Shown here: positions 12,101 to 23,253 of the stretch, in pieces | How the letters are laid out: every line of letters begins with the position of its first letter | How positions within the stretch are numbered: the stretch's first letter is position 1 | Source: Todiramphus chloris collaris | Lineage: Eukaryota > Chordata > Aves > Coraciiformes > Alcedinidae | Length of the DNA: 64,000 nt | Direction of reading: 5' to 3' | Assembly: GCA_025345505.1 (NCBI GenBank) | Contig: JANVCC010000076.1 | Coordinates: forward strand, 10,007,156-10,071,155 | Notes under the pieces: generated by a model | Told to the model about the DNA's origin: nothing | The model's input: the letters and a program-made list of their open reading frames with translations, nothing else | The model's database searches: none | Program-made: the position numbers and the translations under genes

Positions 12101-12863
12101 CTGATAATCATTTTCTGTCCTCTGTGTGCTGCCCAGTGGCTTTTGGTGTTTCTCCATTCAGACAATGCAATGAAGTGCAAACAAACTAATTTCTAGTCCC
12201 CTTCATTTTCTGCTTTTCATGCAGAAGTGCAAGGTAGCCATATATTTGTTCACAATAGCAAACAAAACAAATAAAAAACCCTGATGTTTACATTAGTTTT
12301 AAATAATTAAGACTCTTGATCTGTTTACAAGAAAAGCATCCTGGGGAAAATCATCCTCCTTTCGACTCTGAAACCCAGTGTATTTTGGTCTAGTGCTCCT
12401 CAAGGGGAGACACTATTGTAATCAAGCAAAGATACACAGAAAAACTGACCAAATTGGAGCTGTCAGGGGAGAAGGCAGCATTTTTCCCAGATTCTTGGAG
12501 AAGTTTGTTTGTTTGTTTACATGTATTTTGTGTCCTCCAGTGCTGGAGCCCAGGAGAGCAGGATGTGGGGTCCAGCTGCTAGCCCGATCACTGGCAGGCT
12601 GAGCCCAAGTGCTGGTGCCACCAGCAGCCTCTGCACATCTTTCTTTCTAACAAAGGAGTGGGCTGTGTTACCGAGGAGTAAAATCCTCAGGAGCAGTTTG
12701 GCTGCCAGGCAGTTTTCACTGCATTTAGGCAGAAACGGTGTAACGTGCTTTGCGCTTTTAGTTTCCCACATACATTTAGCAATCACTGTGATGTTTAGCA
12801 TGACTTCATGTAGGCATAGTGATTTGCCTGGGCAAATGTTAATTGCCTTGATACAGTTTTGGT
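9111..12863. other. Intergenic stretch without recognised genes
   Basis: Mostly AT-rich, with scattered short open frames and no coding signature. An AATAAA at 11808-11813 is followed by GT-rich sequence. A (TTTG) stretch lies near 12505. I see no named repeat until the CR1 fragment. Confidence 0.55.
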
Positions 12864-13142
12864 TTGGGGAGGGTGGCTGACATTTCTGTGTCCTGCTACA
12901 AGCCAGGAGTTGGGGTGGCAGCAGCAGTGCTCCTGCTGCTGGTACTTTGTTTCTGTTTTAAAAATCCAGCTTTTCCTTGGCTTCAAGCCTGGTGCCACCA
13001 GCAGGACTTTGGGTTTTTTGGCCATGAGTCAACTTACATGATGCCAGGCCTGCTGGCATCAGATAGGGTGCATCTCTCTCAAAGGGGAAGAAGGTTTCTA
13101 TCACAGGAATTGGCTGGGCTCATTGATCAAGCTTTAAACTAG
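12864..13142 (+). pseudogene. Remnant of CR1 ORF1 (C-terminal, esterase-like part)
   Basis: The frame ends in LLASDRVHLSQRGRRFLSQE-LAGLIDQALN-stop, which resembles the end of the CR1 ORF1 product (SGNH-hydrolase-like region with the 'D.VHLS..G..' block carrying the catalytic Asp and His). The N-terminal part of this frame (Cys/Leu-rich) is not recognisable, so the left edge of the element is uncertain. It lies immediately upstream of a CR1 ORF2 start in the normal order ORF1-ORF2. Confidence 0.6.
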
Positions 13143-13284
13143 ATTCGAAGGGGAAAGGGGAAAAAGCTGGCTTGCAGGAAACAAGCTGGGGACATCAGTG
13201 GGGTGTTGTGCCAGCTCCACTGCTACCTCAGGGTTGGTACCAGTCAGGAGGTACTCTAGCATTGCCAACTCACTAAAATGACTG

Positions 13285-13980
13285 TACACCAAAGCACACG
13301 GAATGGGGAACAAACAGGATGAACTAGAGATCTGTGTGTGATCTCAGGAGCATGATCTCTTTGCAATCACTGAGACATGGTGGGACAGCTCACATGGCTG
13401 GAACTCTGTCATGGATGGCTGTGTCCTTTTCAGGAAGGATAGGCTGGCAAGGCGAGGTGGTGGAGCTGCTCTCTATGTGAGAGAGCAATTGGAATGTATA
13501 GAGCTTTCCCTGGAGGGCAATGAGGAGCAGGTTGAAAGCTTGTGGATTAGGATTAAGGGGAAGACTAGTATGGGAGACATGGTAGCAGGTGTTTACTACA
13601 GGCCACCTGATCAGGATGAAGAAGCTGATGAGGTCTTCTACAGGCAGCTGGAAGTAGCCTCAAAATCACAGGCTCTGGTTGTCATGGGGGACTTCTATTA
13701 CCCTGACATTTGTTGGGAAAGCTACACAGCCAGGCATGTGCAGTCCAGTAGGTTCCTCCAGAGCATTGATGATAACTTCCTAACGCAGGGGGTGGAGGAG
13801 CCGACGAGGAGGGGAGTGAAGCTGGACCTTGTACTGACAAACAAAGAGGGACTGGTTGAGGATGTGAAGGTGGGAGGCATCCTTGGCTGTAGTGACCATG
13901 AGATGGTGGAGTTCAGAATTAGGGGCAGTAGGCACAGGGCCATGAGCAGGATCGTTTCCCTGGACTGCTGGTAACCCAGC
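13285..13980 (+). pseudogene. CR1 ORF2 endonuclease fragment, broken
   Basis: Encodes the apurinic-like endonuclease of the CR1 non-LTR retrotransposon: AITETWWDSSHGWNSVMDG, RRGGGAALYVREQLECIELS, VAGVYYRPPDQ, VVMGDFYYPDICWE, LDLVLTNKEGLVEDVKVGG and CSDHEMVEF. It is defective. A TGA at 13339-13341 interrupts the frame near its start, and the active-site Asn expected after GDF (GDFN in the family) is Tyr here. The homology stops at about 13975, so reverse transcriptase and 3' end are absent. No host function is suggested. Confidence 0.9.
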
Positions 13981-16900
13981 TGCTTAAGTATACATTCATT
14001 TTGTACTCTGACATTTGATAGCTTGTTGTTTGTCCTTGGTTCCTTATCCTTGCCGTTGTATTTATTGAGCCAAACCAGTTCAGTAATACTTCAATACTTT
14101 ATATAGATGTCTTGATTGAAGTGAAGCACTTGCTTTTTATCATGTGCTTCTTTTTTTCTGATTTTTTTTTAAGAAAAGGTGTCTTAGTGCTTTTTGGATG
14201 AGAAGTTCCAGTTAGTTACACAATGGTAGACACACCTGTCAGCCAGATGTGCTGGTCTGGCAATTCCCAGCTGCTCTCGCCTGCTACTTGATTTCTTGAT
14301 TTGTCTCCTTCTCTCACCTTAACTGCCAGGTCTTGCACCATGCTGGTCACTAGAGTATGCCCCACATTTAGCTGGACTGGCCTTCTGATGAGTGTCCTGG
14401 AAGGCCACAGCAAGTGTCCTGCAGCCGGGTACTTGGGCTAGGCAGGAGAGAATGGAGTAATGCTGAAGACTGCCAGAACTGGCAGTAGAAATTATTTCAC
14501 AGCAGCCTTCTTTTATGCAGGCTGTTGTGAAATGAGTGCTAAATTCTGATGTCACAGTGGAAACAATGAACAGTCAGGTTAAAGCAACATATTGCATAGC
14601 AGAGATAATGGGATTGTTCACAAAAGCGGTGTGAAGAGTTCCTTTGAAGTTCTAACACTACCCCAGCTGTTTTTCCCCTCTGGAAGTTTTGTTTCAATAT
14701 CTGAGGTTAAATGCTTTGTTTGTAAACAAGTGGAAGGGATTTTTTTGTTTATTTGTTTGGGGGTTTTTTCCTTTCTTGATTCATTGCTTGTTTTTTTTTT
14801 TTATCCTGTCCTTTGCAGTGTTTTTACATTAGCTTTTAAACTGTTAGGTGGATTTAGAGAGTAGATGAAGGAAGTGTGTATCTCAGCTATAGAATATAAT
14901 CTATTGCCCCCCTCCTCTTAAAAGATAGGCATGTTAAAAAGCCTTGGGGCTCTTCTTGCACACAGATGGTAATAGTGCAAGTGAGAACTATAGGAAACAG
15001 CTGTGTGACCAAAGGTAGGCGGGCATGGTATGCCATAAAACCAGTGATACTCAACTTGTGGCCCCCATAGACTTTTCGTACGTCTTTCACAAGACATTTG
15101 CTCCGATTTGAACTCTCATGGTTCATGCGTAAATATTCATCCTGCAGTTGTACTCCCCATCTGGTATAAAATTCTTCAGGAGTCAAAAAGGGAAGAGACA
15201 GTGGTTTGATGCAACACCTTAGCCAGAGAACATGAAATAGCATAATGAGGATCTTATATGAAGGTGTGTGTTTTTGTTGTTGGGTTTTGGGAGCTTTTTG
15301 TCTCTGTGATAGGCATGACTGCTCCTGAGTTTCTTTGTTTTCTAAGGGTTTTTTTGAATGGTTCATAGGAAAACAGTGAAGGTTTCCTGAGTGGGGTGCA
15401 ACACCACAGCATTTCTTGGCTGATTCCTGTGGTGCCAGAAGTACTACTGGTGTTCCCCATTTCTCACACCTTTCTTTTGACCAGTCATCCTGAAGGGCAG
15501 TGGTTCAGAGAACGGAGAGGAGGAAGATCAGGATACATAGAAACATGTGTCTGTGGGAAGGGTGGAAAGGGCAGAAAGGAATCCACTTACTTCTAGCCTG
15601 GGGTTAAGGAAAAGTTTGTGTAAATCCTCCCTGCAGAGGGAAAGCTGTCTCTGTGGGGTGCTGATGAGGGAACGTCAGAAGTGGACAAAGGCATTGACGA
15701 AGCTTCAGTCTTCTTTCCATTCTACCCCACAAGACAGGAGTATGCTGGCCTTCAGTTCTCTCAAGACTCTACGCAAGTACAGAAGTGTCTTTACTGACGC
15801 AGGGAAAAGTTAGCATCATGTCACAGCCTCAAGTGCTCCAGTCACTTAACAGAAATGTGACTTTCCCAGCTCTGCAAACAGCTGTGGTGGAAAAATACTG
15901 CACTCCAGCCAAAGCACTGGCTTTGGGGCGCTGCCACTAGTGCTTGTCTTCTTGTCCTGCTTTTTATAGAATGTGAATGTACCTGCTGCCTCTCAACATA
16001 CATTTGTAAAAGCCTGAATGCCATAGCTGCTCTTCACTGTGGGTTCACGTGTGAAACCTTTCAGCCCCAGTTTCCAGGGAACTGCAGTTGCTCATCGTTC
16101 ATTCTCTGGAATACAGTTAGAAGCATGTCATTGGGTTTTACTGTGAAGCTGCACTTAGGACTGAAAAGAAGAGAGCTCTGTGTGATTTATGTGAAAAATA
16201 TGTGAGAGTCTTACGGAAAAGAGGGTGATAGAGTAAAAGTAGTAGGATGTTACATCAGCTCGCTTTGAAAGTCTTGTAGTGGATGTAAAAGGAAATATGC
16301 CACATTTTAACTTTCTCGTGTAAACTTGCAAACTGGGAAAGTAGTAATTTTGGGTTAGACTGGCTTAGGGAGGAAAGCAGGAACAGTATGAAGGAGATTG
16401 TGATTTCAGTACATGATAAAAACTAGATTATGAATGAAAACTCAAATCTGCAGGTAGCTTTTTCCCCCTGATGGAAAATTTGATAAAATGTTCTTCTTCC
16501 TCCATTTTTTTTTTCTACAGACTTTTGTCCCTGTACCAGAAGCAGGTATTTCTGAGAGGCACTTTCCAAACACCTCCGTTCCCAAGGCCCTGCTGAGCAA
16601 CGCTTGCATTTGAGCGGATACAGAAATAAGCATATGTGCGTGCGTGCCTTTCTTCCACAAAAAAAAAAGGGTCAAACATTGGAAACACCACAACTCCACA
16701 GGTCTGTTTGGAAACATGCTTTAAATTTCCAGGACACAGACTGTTTCCAGCCAGTGGTGACTGGGAGCAGGGTGCTGGGGACTGAATGGCGTGCCCCCCC
16801 TCCCCTTTTCGCTTTAACCTTTCGCTTATTTCACCAACATATCCCTAGATGGAAAATTACAGGGGCGTTATGTTTACACCACTTCACACTTTGAAAAACT

Positions 16901-17089
16901 CAGGCCAAATATTAGTCTGCACGGCGCTGCGCTGGGCGCTGGCAGTCTGGCTGTGCCGTCGGAGGCTTCCTTGGCACTGAGGTGTGTTTTGCCTGCCCGA
17001 GTTGACTCCTCGCCACGCTGGCCGGCTGTTGGCTGTTAACCTTTAAGCGTGCGAGGGCAAGAGACACGGTTTTCCCCGCGGCCCTGCTA
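13981..17089. other. Intergenic stretch upstream of the FAM13 CpG island
   Basis: No coding region or named repeat is recognised. T-rich stretches occur near 14150 and 14795. Open frames of 60-160 codons on either strand lack family motifs and look like chance. Confidence 0.55.
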
Positions 17090-17244
17090 GCGTTACTTGG
17101 CTGAAAGCGGGTTTTGTGGCCGCGTTTCCAGCGGCCGCCCGGTTCGGACCGAGCCCAGCCTCTCACACGGGCGGGGTGTCTCCTCTTCCCGCCCGGCACC
17201 GAGCGGCAGCCGCCGGCTACCCGGCCTGGGGTCGCGGTGATGCC

Positions 17245-17276
17245 GGGGGGCGGGGGAAGGCGGGTGCCTCCCGGGG
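17245..17276 (+). other. Candidate G-quadruplex in 5' flank/5'UTR
   Basis: G6-c-G5-N5-G3-N8-G4 on the + strand, upstream of the start codon within the CpG island. The match to the G-quadruplex consensus is direct; any effect on transcription or translation is inference. Confidence 0.5.
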
Positions 17277-17473
17277 TAGCCGCTGGGCCTGCCCCTCGTC
17301 CGCCGTGACCCGGGGAGCCTCGGTGCGGGACTGCCCTCCCTGCGGAGCCGGGGGCAGGCCCTGTTCCCCCGGCAGGCCGTGGGGGCGGGCCGTGGGGACG
17401 GGCGGCACCCTGGGGCCGGGCCTCCTGCCTTGGGGGGGGGGGTCGCCGGGCCCAGCGAAGGCGGTCGGCGGTC

Positions 17474-17500
17474 ATGGGGGCCGGGGCGCTGGCCATTCGC
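17474..17500 (+). CDS. FAM13A: FAM13-family RhoGAP gene, coding exon 1 (MGAGALAIR)
   Basis: Codes MGAGALAIR and then the donor 'cgc|gtgagt'. Human FAM13A long isoform starts MGAGALAIC followed by QSK..V, and the next exon here supplies QSKSAVKLKEDMKK, so start and splice agree with that isoform. The start has G at -3 and +4, and an in-frame stop lies upstream at 17306-17308 with no ATG between, which fixes the start. FAM13A is a cytoplasmic regulator with an N-terminal RhoGAP domain and C-terminal coiled coils, linked in human studies to lung disease, Wnt/beta-catenin turnover and fat metabolism (known, not seen here). The paralogue FAM13C remains an alternative. Confidence 0.85.
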
Positions 17501-20179
17501 GTGAGTAGCGGCCGGGACGGGGGGGGGACGGGAGGCCGGGGCGGTGCTGGTGGGGGACCGGTCTGGGAGCGCGGCCGGGCCGCGGGGAGCGGGCGGCTGC
17601 CGTCGCCCTCCGCCGGGGTCCCTCGCAGGGCTGGGGAAGGCAGAGAGGCCGGCCTGGGCCCCGTGCCTTCTCCTGGTCCCAGGCGCTCTCCATCTCCTCT
17701 CTCGGCAGCTGCCGCTGCTGTGAGAAAGAAAGAAAGGTGAAGATTAACAAAGGCGCTTCCAGGCACTTCTTCACCCCGCTCCCACCCCTCCATTTTTAGC
17801 CCTGCGAGCACTGCGTTGCACATCGCTCCTTGTGTTAATGTGGGATGAACTGAAAGAGCGTGTTCCTCTGGCATACAGAGAGCTTTTCCCAGCCGCGGTC
17901 ATGTCGCCTTGGCGGCACTTTGCGGCACTTTTGCGCGGAGGTGATGCGAGTTCTTCTTCCAGCCTTGGTGATCGGTAGCTGTTGCATTATGATTTGGACA
18001 AGTTTTCACTGTGTAAAATCAGATCTTCCATCCGTAGGATCCTGCAGCATAGAACTCTGTTTTGGAGCTGGGGGGCGAGTTAATTTTTCCTTTGGTTAGC
18101 TGTATATTTTGGATAAGTATATATAATTTTTTGTTCCTAGTTAGTGCATCCTCTCCAAATCCTGAAGCAGGATCAGAAATTTCCACAGTTCCTGTGGATA
18201 TGGGAAATAGTTCTTGTCTCCTTTACAAGTTTAAATTGTGAGTTTCCCCAGTTAAATCCAGTTCTGTGACTCGGGTTTTTGAATGCTGAAAGGGAAACAG
18301 GCTGGAGACCTGTAACTGAGCAAGATTGTGAGGCTACTTGGAGGCCTTAATTGGAAAAGCTCTCTGAGCATAGCAGCTGCTCAGAAACTGCTCAAAGGAT
18401 TTTTGTTGTCTTCTGCATTTAACACAGCCTATGTGACTTTTGCCTTGGCACATATCTGCCTGGAGTGAAAACCATATATTATTCATTTAATCCCAAATGG
18501 GAACGTGTTTTTTACAAGAGATGTAGTATTTTATTAAGTCAGACAAATTCTAGTGAAAACACTGTTGCGTGTACTATTTACTATAAATATTTATAAGGCG
18601 GTCACAATAATGCTGGTTTTATTTACATACTGCCATTGTGTTTCACAAATAATACATTTTTATTTCAAAAATCTATTACATTTATACAAGCAGCATCTTT
18701 GATAAAGACCAAGTAGGTGCTGCATAGGACCTGGGACTACAGAACACACATAAGCTCCACATATCTCTGTGTAATGGAAAAACACAGTAAAGTGAGTGAA
18801 CTGCCAGGTTATTTTATGTCTGAAAGAAGGACAGTCATACTTAATAGCAGCACCAATGCAGATGTTTATGTTGCAGGAAAAATATCATCTCACAAATTAA
18901 GAGATTTCAAGGATTTGTTTAAAATAAAAGATGTATACCTTGCTAAAAATCTGTCTTAATGCAGTCAAGCACCAAGACCTAGGCAAGACCCTGAGCACTT
19001 CTTTGTGTTACTGTACCATATTCTCTATGTTTAAGGTTTCTGCTACCTGTTTGTTAATAAAACACAGTAAGCTAAATTAATTTTTAAACATCATACTAGC
19101 TGTGGACTCCTTAAACAAATAGATTAAACTCTGTGGTAGCAGTGGCCTCTAGTTCCTGCAGTGTGATGTCAGAAACATGAGGAAATTCATCGGTAGAAAA
19201 AACAGGGGTTTTTTTGAGTGAGATTTGATGAGTTGTACCATGCTTGTCCGTATTAGTGAAATAATGCTTAGGTGTGTATGGAAATCACAACTATGTCGGG
19301 TGATGCTGCTGCTCTTCCTTGAGCTGTCTTTCCAAAAAACATGCAATACTGTATGCTGATTTAGATTTCTATGGATTATTGATCCTATAAATTAACCCTA
19401 TATTATGTTATTCCCTTGGGTTTTATTGGCTATTCTCTGTCACTGCAACTCAAAGCTTGTGTGAACATTGTACCTCCAGAATAACTTATGGGATATATGC
19501 CATTAAAGGTTTATTGTGGGGTGGTTTTTTCACCCCCCTCTTATTATGTGTGAGTAGATTACATAGTTCCTTTATAACCTTAAAACTTCAGTAATTAAAT
19601 TCAGACTTAGCAGATACTAAACACAACATAAAATCTTTCATAAAGATCCAAATCACCTGATGGTGGCTAAAATGAATCAATCCCCAGGGAACAAGCAGCT
19701 GGAAGAAGGGCATAGTGAACCTCCCCCAGAGTACTCTCCAGAACTTCAGTCCCAAAGACTCTGACATGCTTGCTGGAGACAATCTGAATGTATGGGTGGT
19801 GTATTGGGATTTTTTGTGTTTGTGTTTGTCCAGTTGCTTTTGTAACCTGTGTGAACTGCTTGAATTACAACAGCAATTCCCACTCGCTTGTTACTCTAGT
19901 ACAAGCTTGCATACAAAAGTGTGTTCTCCTGTAACTGCAGATTACTTGTGCTCTTTTCCTTTTAGTTACTCTTCTAGTTTGGTTTTTTTTTTTTTTTTTC
20001 TCCTCCACTCATTTTAATTTTCCTGCTTCACAGAGATTTTCCTGTGGATTAAAAGGAAGTTAGACCAAAACCTTACTCTGGCACGCAGAGGCCGGTTTTG
20101 ATGGACCGTTTGTGTTGTGACTGTGCAGCCTTCTGCAGCAAATGTAACTAATGCACTTTTCTTTCTCTCCTTCTTCAAG
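17501..20179 (+). other. FAM13A: FAM13 intron 1
   Basis: Begins in the CpG island (donor gtgagt) and ends with a T/C-rich tract and 'cttcaag'. It contains a candidate G-quadruplex at its start and a T17 run at 19983-19999. No other feature is recognised. Confidence 0.85.
17519..17556 (+). other. Candidate G-quadruplex at the start of intron 1
   Basis: G9-N2-G3-N5-G4-N10-G5 on the + (RNA-like) strand, 19 bases after the exon 1 donor. In the nascent RNA it could influence splicing or R-loop formation; that is inference. Confidence 0.45.
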
Positions 20180-20369
20180 CAAAGCAAATCGGCTGTGAAA
20201 TTGAAGGAGGACATGAAAAAGTTAGCCACGCTTCCACTGAACAAGCAGAGGGATACAACCTGTCCCAAGGTGTTTGGTGTGAGTCTTGTGGAGCTCCAGC
20301 AGCAGGGACTGAGCAAGAATGGCATCCCAATAGTTGTGTGGAATATAGTTGAGTACCTCACCCAGCATG
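20180..20369 (+). CDS. FAM13A: FAM13 exon 2: N-terminal helix and start of RhoGAP domain
   Basis: Phase-0 start after 'cttcaag', with donor 'catg|gtaagc' (phase 1). It encodes residues 10-72 plus the first base of Gly73: QSKSAVKLKEDMKKLATLPL, then KVFGVSLVELQQQGLSKNGI and PIVVWNIVEYLTQH. The pattern 'vFGvsLxeLxxxg...iPxvVxxivexl..h' is the opening of a RhoGAP domain. VPLN and FGVSL.EL..QGL..NGIP match human FAM13A closely. Confidence 0.92.
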
Positions 20370-21462
20370 GTAAGCTTAATGGAGTCACTTTTGCTTAGTA
20401 GCACTCTTTTTATGTAAGACTCTTCCAAGGGAGGGTTCCATGTCTTTTGTGGTACAGGGGCTAAATAAGGTTGTGGCACTAACCACAGGCGAAGAATATT
20501 AGCATATGTGGTTCTCTGGTTCTTTTTTTCTCCCTTGATGTTTACCTTGCTTTTTAATAGGAAGTTTATTAAGGTAAAATACTGCATTGTGCAGCAGCAC
20601 ACTCTCATAAGCAAGCTCTTTTGTTTATAAATTGAGTGTATTTCATTTGTGAAGGTTTGTGTCATTTTCTAGTTCCAAAACGTCTGTCTTTTAACACCTT
20701 CTGACAGGGAGAAGATGCAAATATCTATACAGAGATATTCATGCATGCACACACACCTCCATCAGAGGACATTACTGAATAGGAATACATATGTTTGCAG
20801 GTTTTCAGATAGATTCTGTCCCCCCAAGGAAGTCAGTGTCCAATTCTTAGCTTCTCTTTGCATTCATTTAATGGGACTTTAGTTCCTCTTGTTGAAATGC
20901 ATCTCTTTGCAGAAATCTAGAACACCATTGGTGCACAGAGGTGTTCTGTGGCAGTTGTTCAACAGTGGAAAAGATTTTGTGGAGGTAATTTCATCTTGTA
21001 AGAGGCTGCATCTAGTTTTACCCTAAGATTTTTCTTTTAGGTACTCAGTAATTATAATCCAATTGCAGAGCCTTATATTCCATGTTGGTATCTTGGTAGA
21101 CCCTAAGAAGCTGTCAGATGCAAACGTGTCTTCAAAGGTAGCTTGAATTAACACAAATTTAAAACATGAGCCTACCTTTACACAGCAGCATCTTGCTCGA
21201 TCTACTTTAACTTGCCTTAAAGTGGTCTGCTAGAACACTGAAAGAGCAAGTATGGAAAAAGTGTTTGCATCATTTAGTGTTTAATCAAAACCAGAAGATG
21301 ACAGACACTGGACTGCAAGTTGTGGGCTGTATTCTGTGTTCCATAAAAAGAGCTGAATGCCACACAACTGTGTCCCAAATATGAACTAAGCAAGCCAAGT
21401 CCTCTACTTTTCAGGAAGGTTAGCAAGGCTTCTGAATATCAAGATGGTTATCCATTTGTTAT

Positions 21463-21499
21463 TATGGATAATAATAACAGTTAGTTATTATTATCCATA
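21463..21499. repeat. Perfect 16-bp inverted repeat (hairpin, 5-nt loop)
   Basis: tatggataataataac (21463-21478), loop agtta, then the exact reverse complement gttattattatccata (21484-21499). A related 'gttatcca' word flanks it on both sides (about 21448 and 21506), suggesting local duplication. The AT-rich stem makes cruciform extrusion conceivable. The function is unknown. Confidence 0.9.
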
Positions 21500-22358
21500 G
21501 TTATAGTTATCCATTCTCTTTCTCAGAAGTGCAAGCATGCTCTTTTACATGGAAAGTTCTTGAAATGGGTGTCTTGTACCTGCCAAAGGTTTGTTTTGTG
21601 GATTAATGGTAAAATTAACTGTGAAGACATTTCTAACAGAGGCCCAGGTATGAATTCAAACTATTTGGAGGCAGAGTATTCTGTGAATCAGTTACTCTCT
21701 GTTCAGTCTTACACTGTCTTACAACTCCTGTTCAGCAAAGATACTGTAATAGACATTTTAAGGCTTTTTAACTCCAGACCATTTCAGAGTCCCTCTTCTA
21801 GCTCATGAGGATCTGACTACCCATTTGAAAAAGCTGAGCTGACTGTTGGGCCGCTACATCCTTGAACTAAGTTTGCTTTAAGCTTCTGTTTTCAAATGTA
21901 CAGGTGAAGCCAACTTTCCCTGTGCTGAATTTGGTAGTGTCTCATTACTGTTATCACTGTGTTCTAGCCTCTCTTTATCTCCATAAATGACTGAGGAAGA
22001 GGAAGTTTTATCTGTGTTGGGACTGTGTCCTTTGCTTACTTGGTGCTACAGAAATGACAATCATTGTTGAGGTGTGGTGTTTTCTGTTGCCCCCAAGATG
22101 GCAGTGCAGCCTGCCACATAAGAATGCAGTTTGTTGTGAATACAGGAATAAAAGATCTGTAAGCACAATCTTACATTAGTCAAACAAAGTGCTTGTCCAT
22201 TCCCCCCCTCCCCCCGCCCCCACTTACTAGATCAGTTTGTCTTCGGGTCCAATAAAAGAGATTGTCTCTACAAACTCTGCTGCATCAGGATTGATTTTTT
22301 GGACTGGAAGCGTTGTGTCAGACTGTTGTTTTATGTCTTCTTTGAACTGATGAAAACC

Positions 22359-22387
22359 ATATATATATATAGAGAGAGAGAGAGAGA
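22359..22387. repeat. (AT)n(AG)n microsatellite
   Basis: Six AT units followed by about eight AG units in FAM13 intron 2. Simple-sequence repeat, probably length-polymorphic. Confidence 0.9.
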
Positions 22388-23253
22388 TCTTTTCAGTGTG
22401 CTTCTGAAAAAGAATAAGCAGGTTTAAAGACACAGTATTATAAAAGGGAGAAATTTTGTGGTGAAGGTATTCCAGAGAAAAATTATTTACTAATTTCTGG
22501 TGTATGCACTTTATTGAAGGATTTGAATTTCAGCATATGCCTAGAAAGTGTTGCTTGATACAGTCTCTTTCATCTGGCTTCCTCTATGGAAACCTCATTC
22601 TTTCTGCATCTCCTTCACTGAGTGTAGGGTGTCTGGCCTTAAGTGATTGATAGCTTTTATTGTGAAATCATTTGGGCTTTGTGCTGTCCAAAATACATGT
22701 TTGCTGACTGAGATTTTCTGGTATTGTAAACTTGCGGTGCTTGTTATGGAGTAACTGCTGCAATCAGAATGTATTCAAATTTTTTTTCCTTCATGGTGAT
22801 CACAGATAAGAAGCTGTTACCAGAAAATAATGTAGCTGGAAGTAGTCATGTGTGTGAATTTGACAAGAGTCCCACTCACAGTAACAGGCTACTTGCAAAA
22901 CTAAACCAGCAGAACTGTTTTGTAGAATTGGGATCCTTTTCTGTTGAAAAATACCACTGCAAAATAAAGCTGTCTCGATGGATTTCTGCATGGTGTGAAG
23001 TTACAGCAATGCCACTGGGTTTTGCACGTCTTCACAGAGTAGCCAAGGCCTCAAGATGTGGTCTCTGTTACTGGTTAATTGTCACAATCCAATTACTTGA
23101 CTAGAGGGGATTTCTGGGGGCAGTTGTGGTTATTTGTTTGGGGTTTTTTTTAAACTGTGTTGTATTAATTGCCCTCTATTTACACAGAATGTTTCATCAT
23201 ATCACTGGGATATCTTAGTTCATATAAATCTCATATGCAATATATAATTACAG

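Larger units (their letters stand above)
12864..13980 (+). mobile_element. CR1 internal fragment (ORF1 end + ORF2 5' part), 3'-truncated
   Basis: Together the two coding remnants form one sense-oriented CR1 fragment of about 1.1 kb. It lacks everything from the reverse transcriptase onward, the opposite of the usual 5' truncation, so a later deletion, recombination or inversion is implied. The left boundary is approximate. Confidence 0.8.
17090..17720 (+). promoter_or_regulatory. FAM13A: CpG-island promoter of the FAM13-type gene
   Basis: Very GC- and CpG-rich region including a NotI-type gcggccgc and several long G-runs, surrounding the first coding exon. It is the only CpG island at a recognised gene start in the window. 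The TSS cannot be placed; no convincing TATA box is visible, as is usual for such promoters. An open frame of 320 codons on the minus strand across the island is a composition artefact. Confidence 0.8.
20370..23253 (+). other. FAM13A: FAM13 intron 2
   Basis: A 2.9-kb intron. It holds a 16-bp perfect hairpin at 21463-21499, a C-rich run at about 22202-22221 (G-rich on the other strand) and an (AT)n(AG)n microsatellite at 22359-22387. I see no CR1. Confidence 0.85.

Noticed and set aside
14887..15366. 159-codon minus-strand frame upstream of FAM13
   Set aside because: No motif, mixed composition and several overlapping frames; taken as chance.
16912..17874. 320-codon open frame on the minus strand across the FAM13 CpG island
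   Set aside because: Pro/Arg/Gly/Ala-rich frame produced by GC-rich DNA; it covers the real exon 1 and promoter on the other strand and has no family motif.
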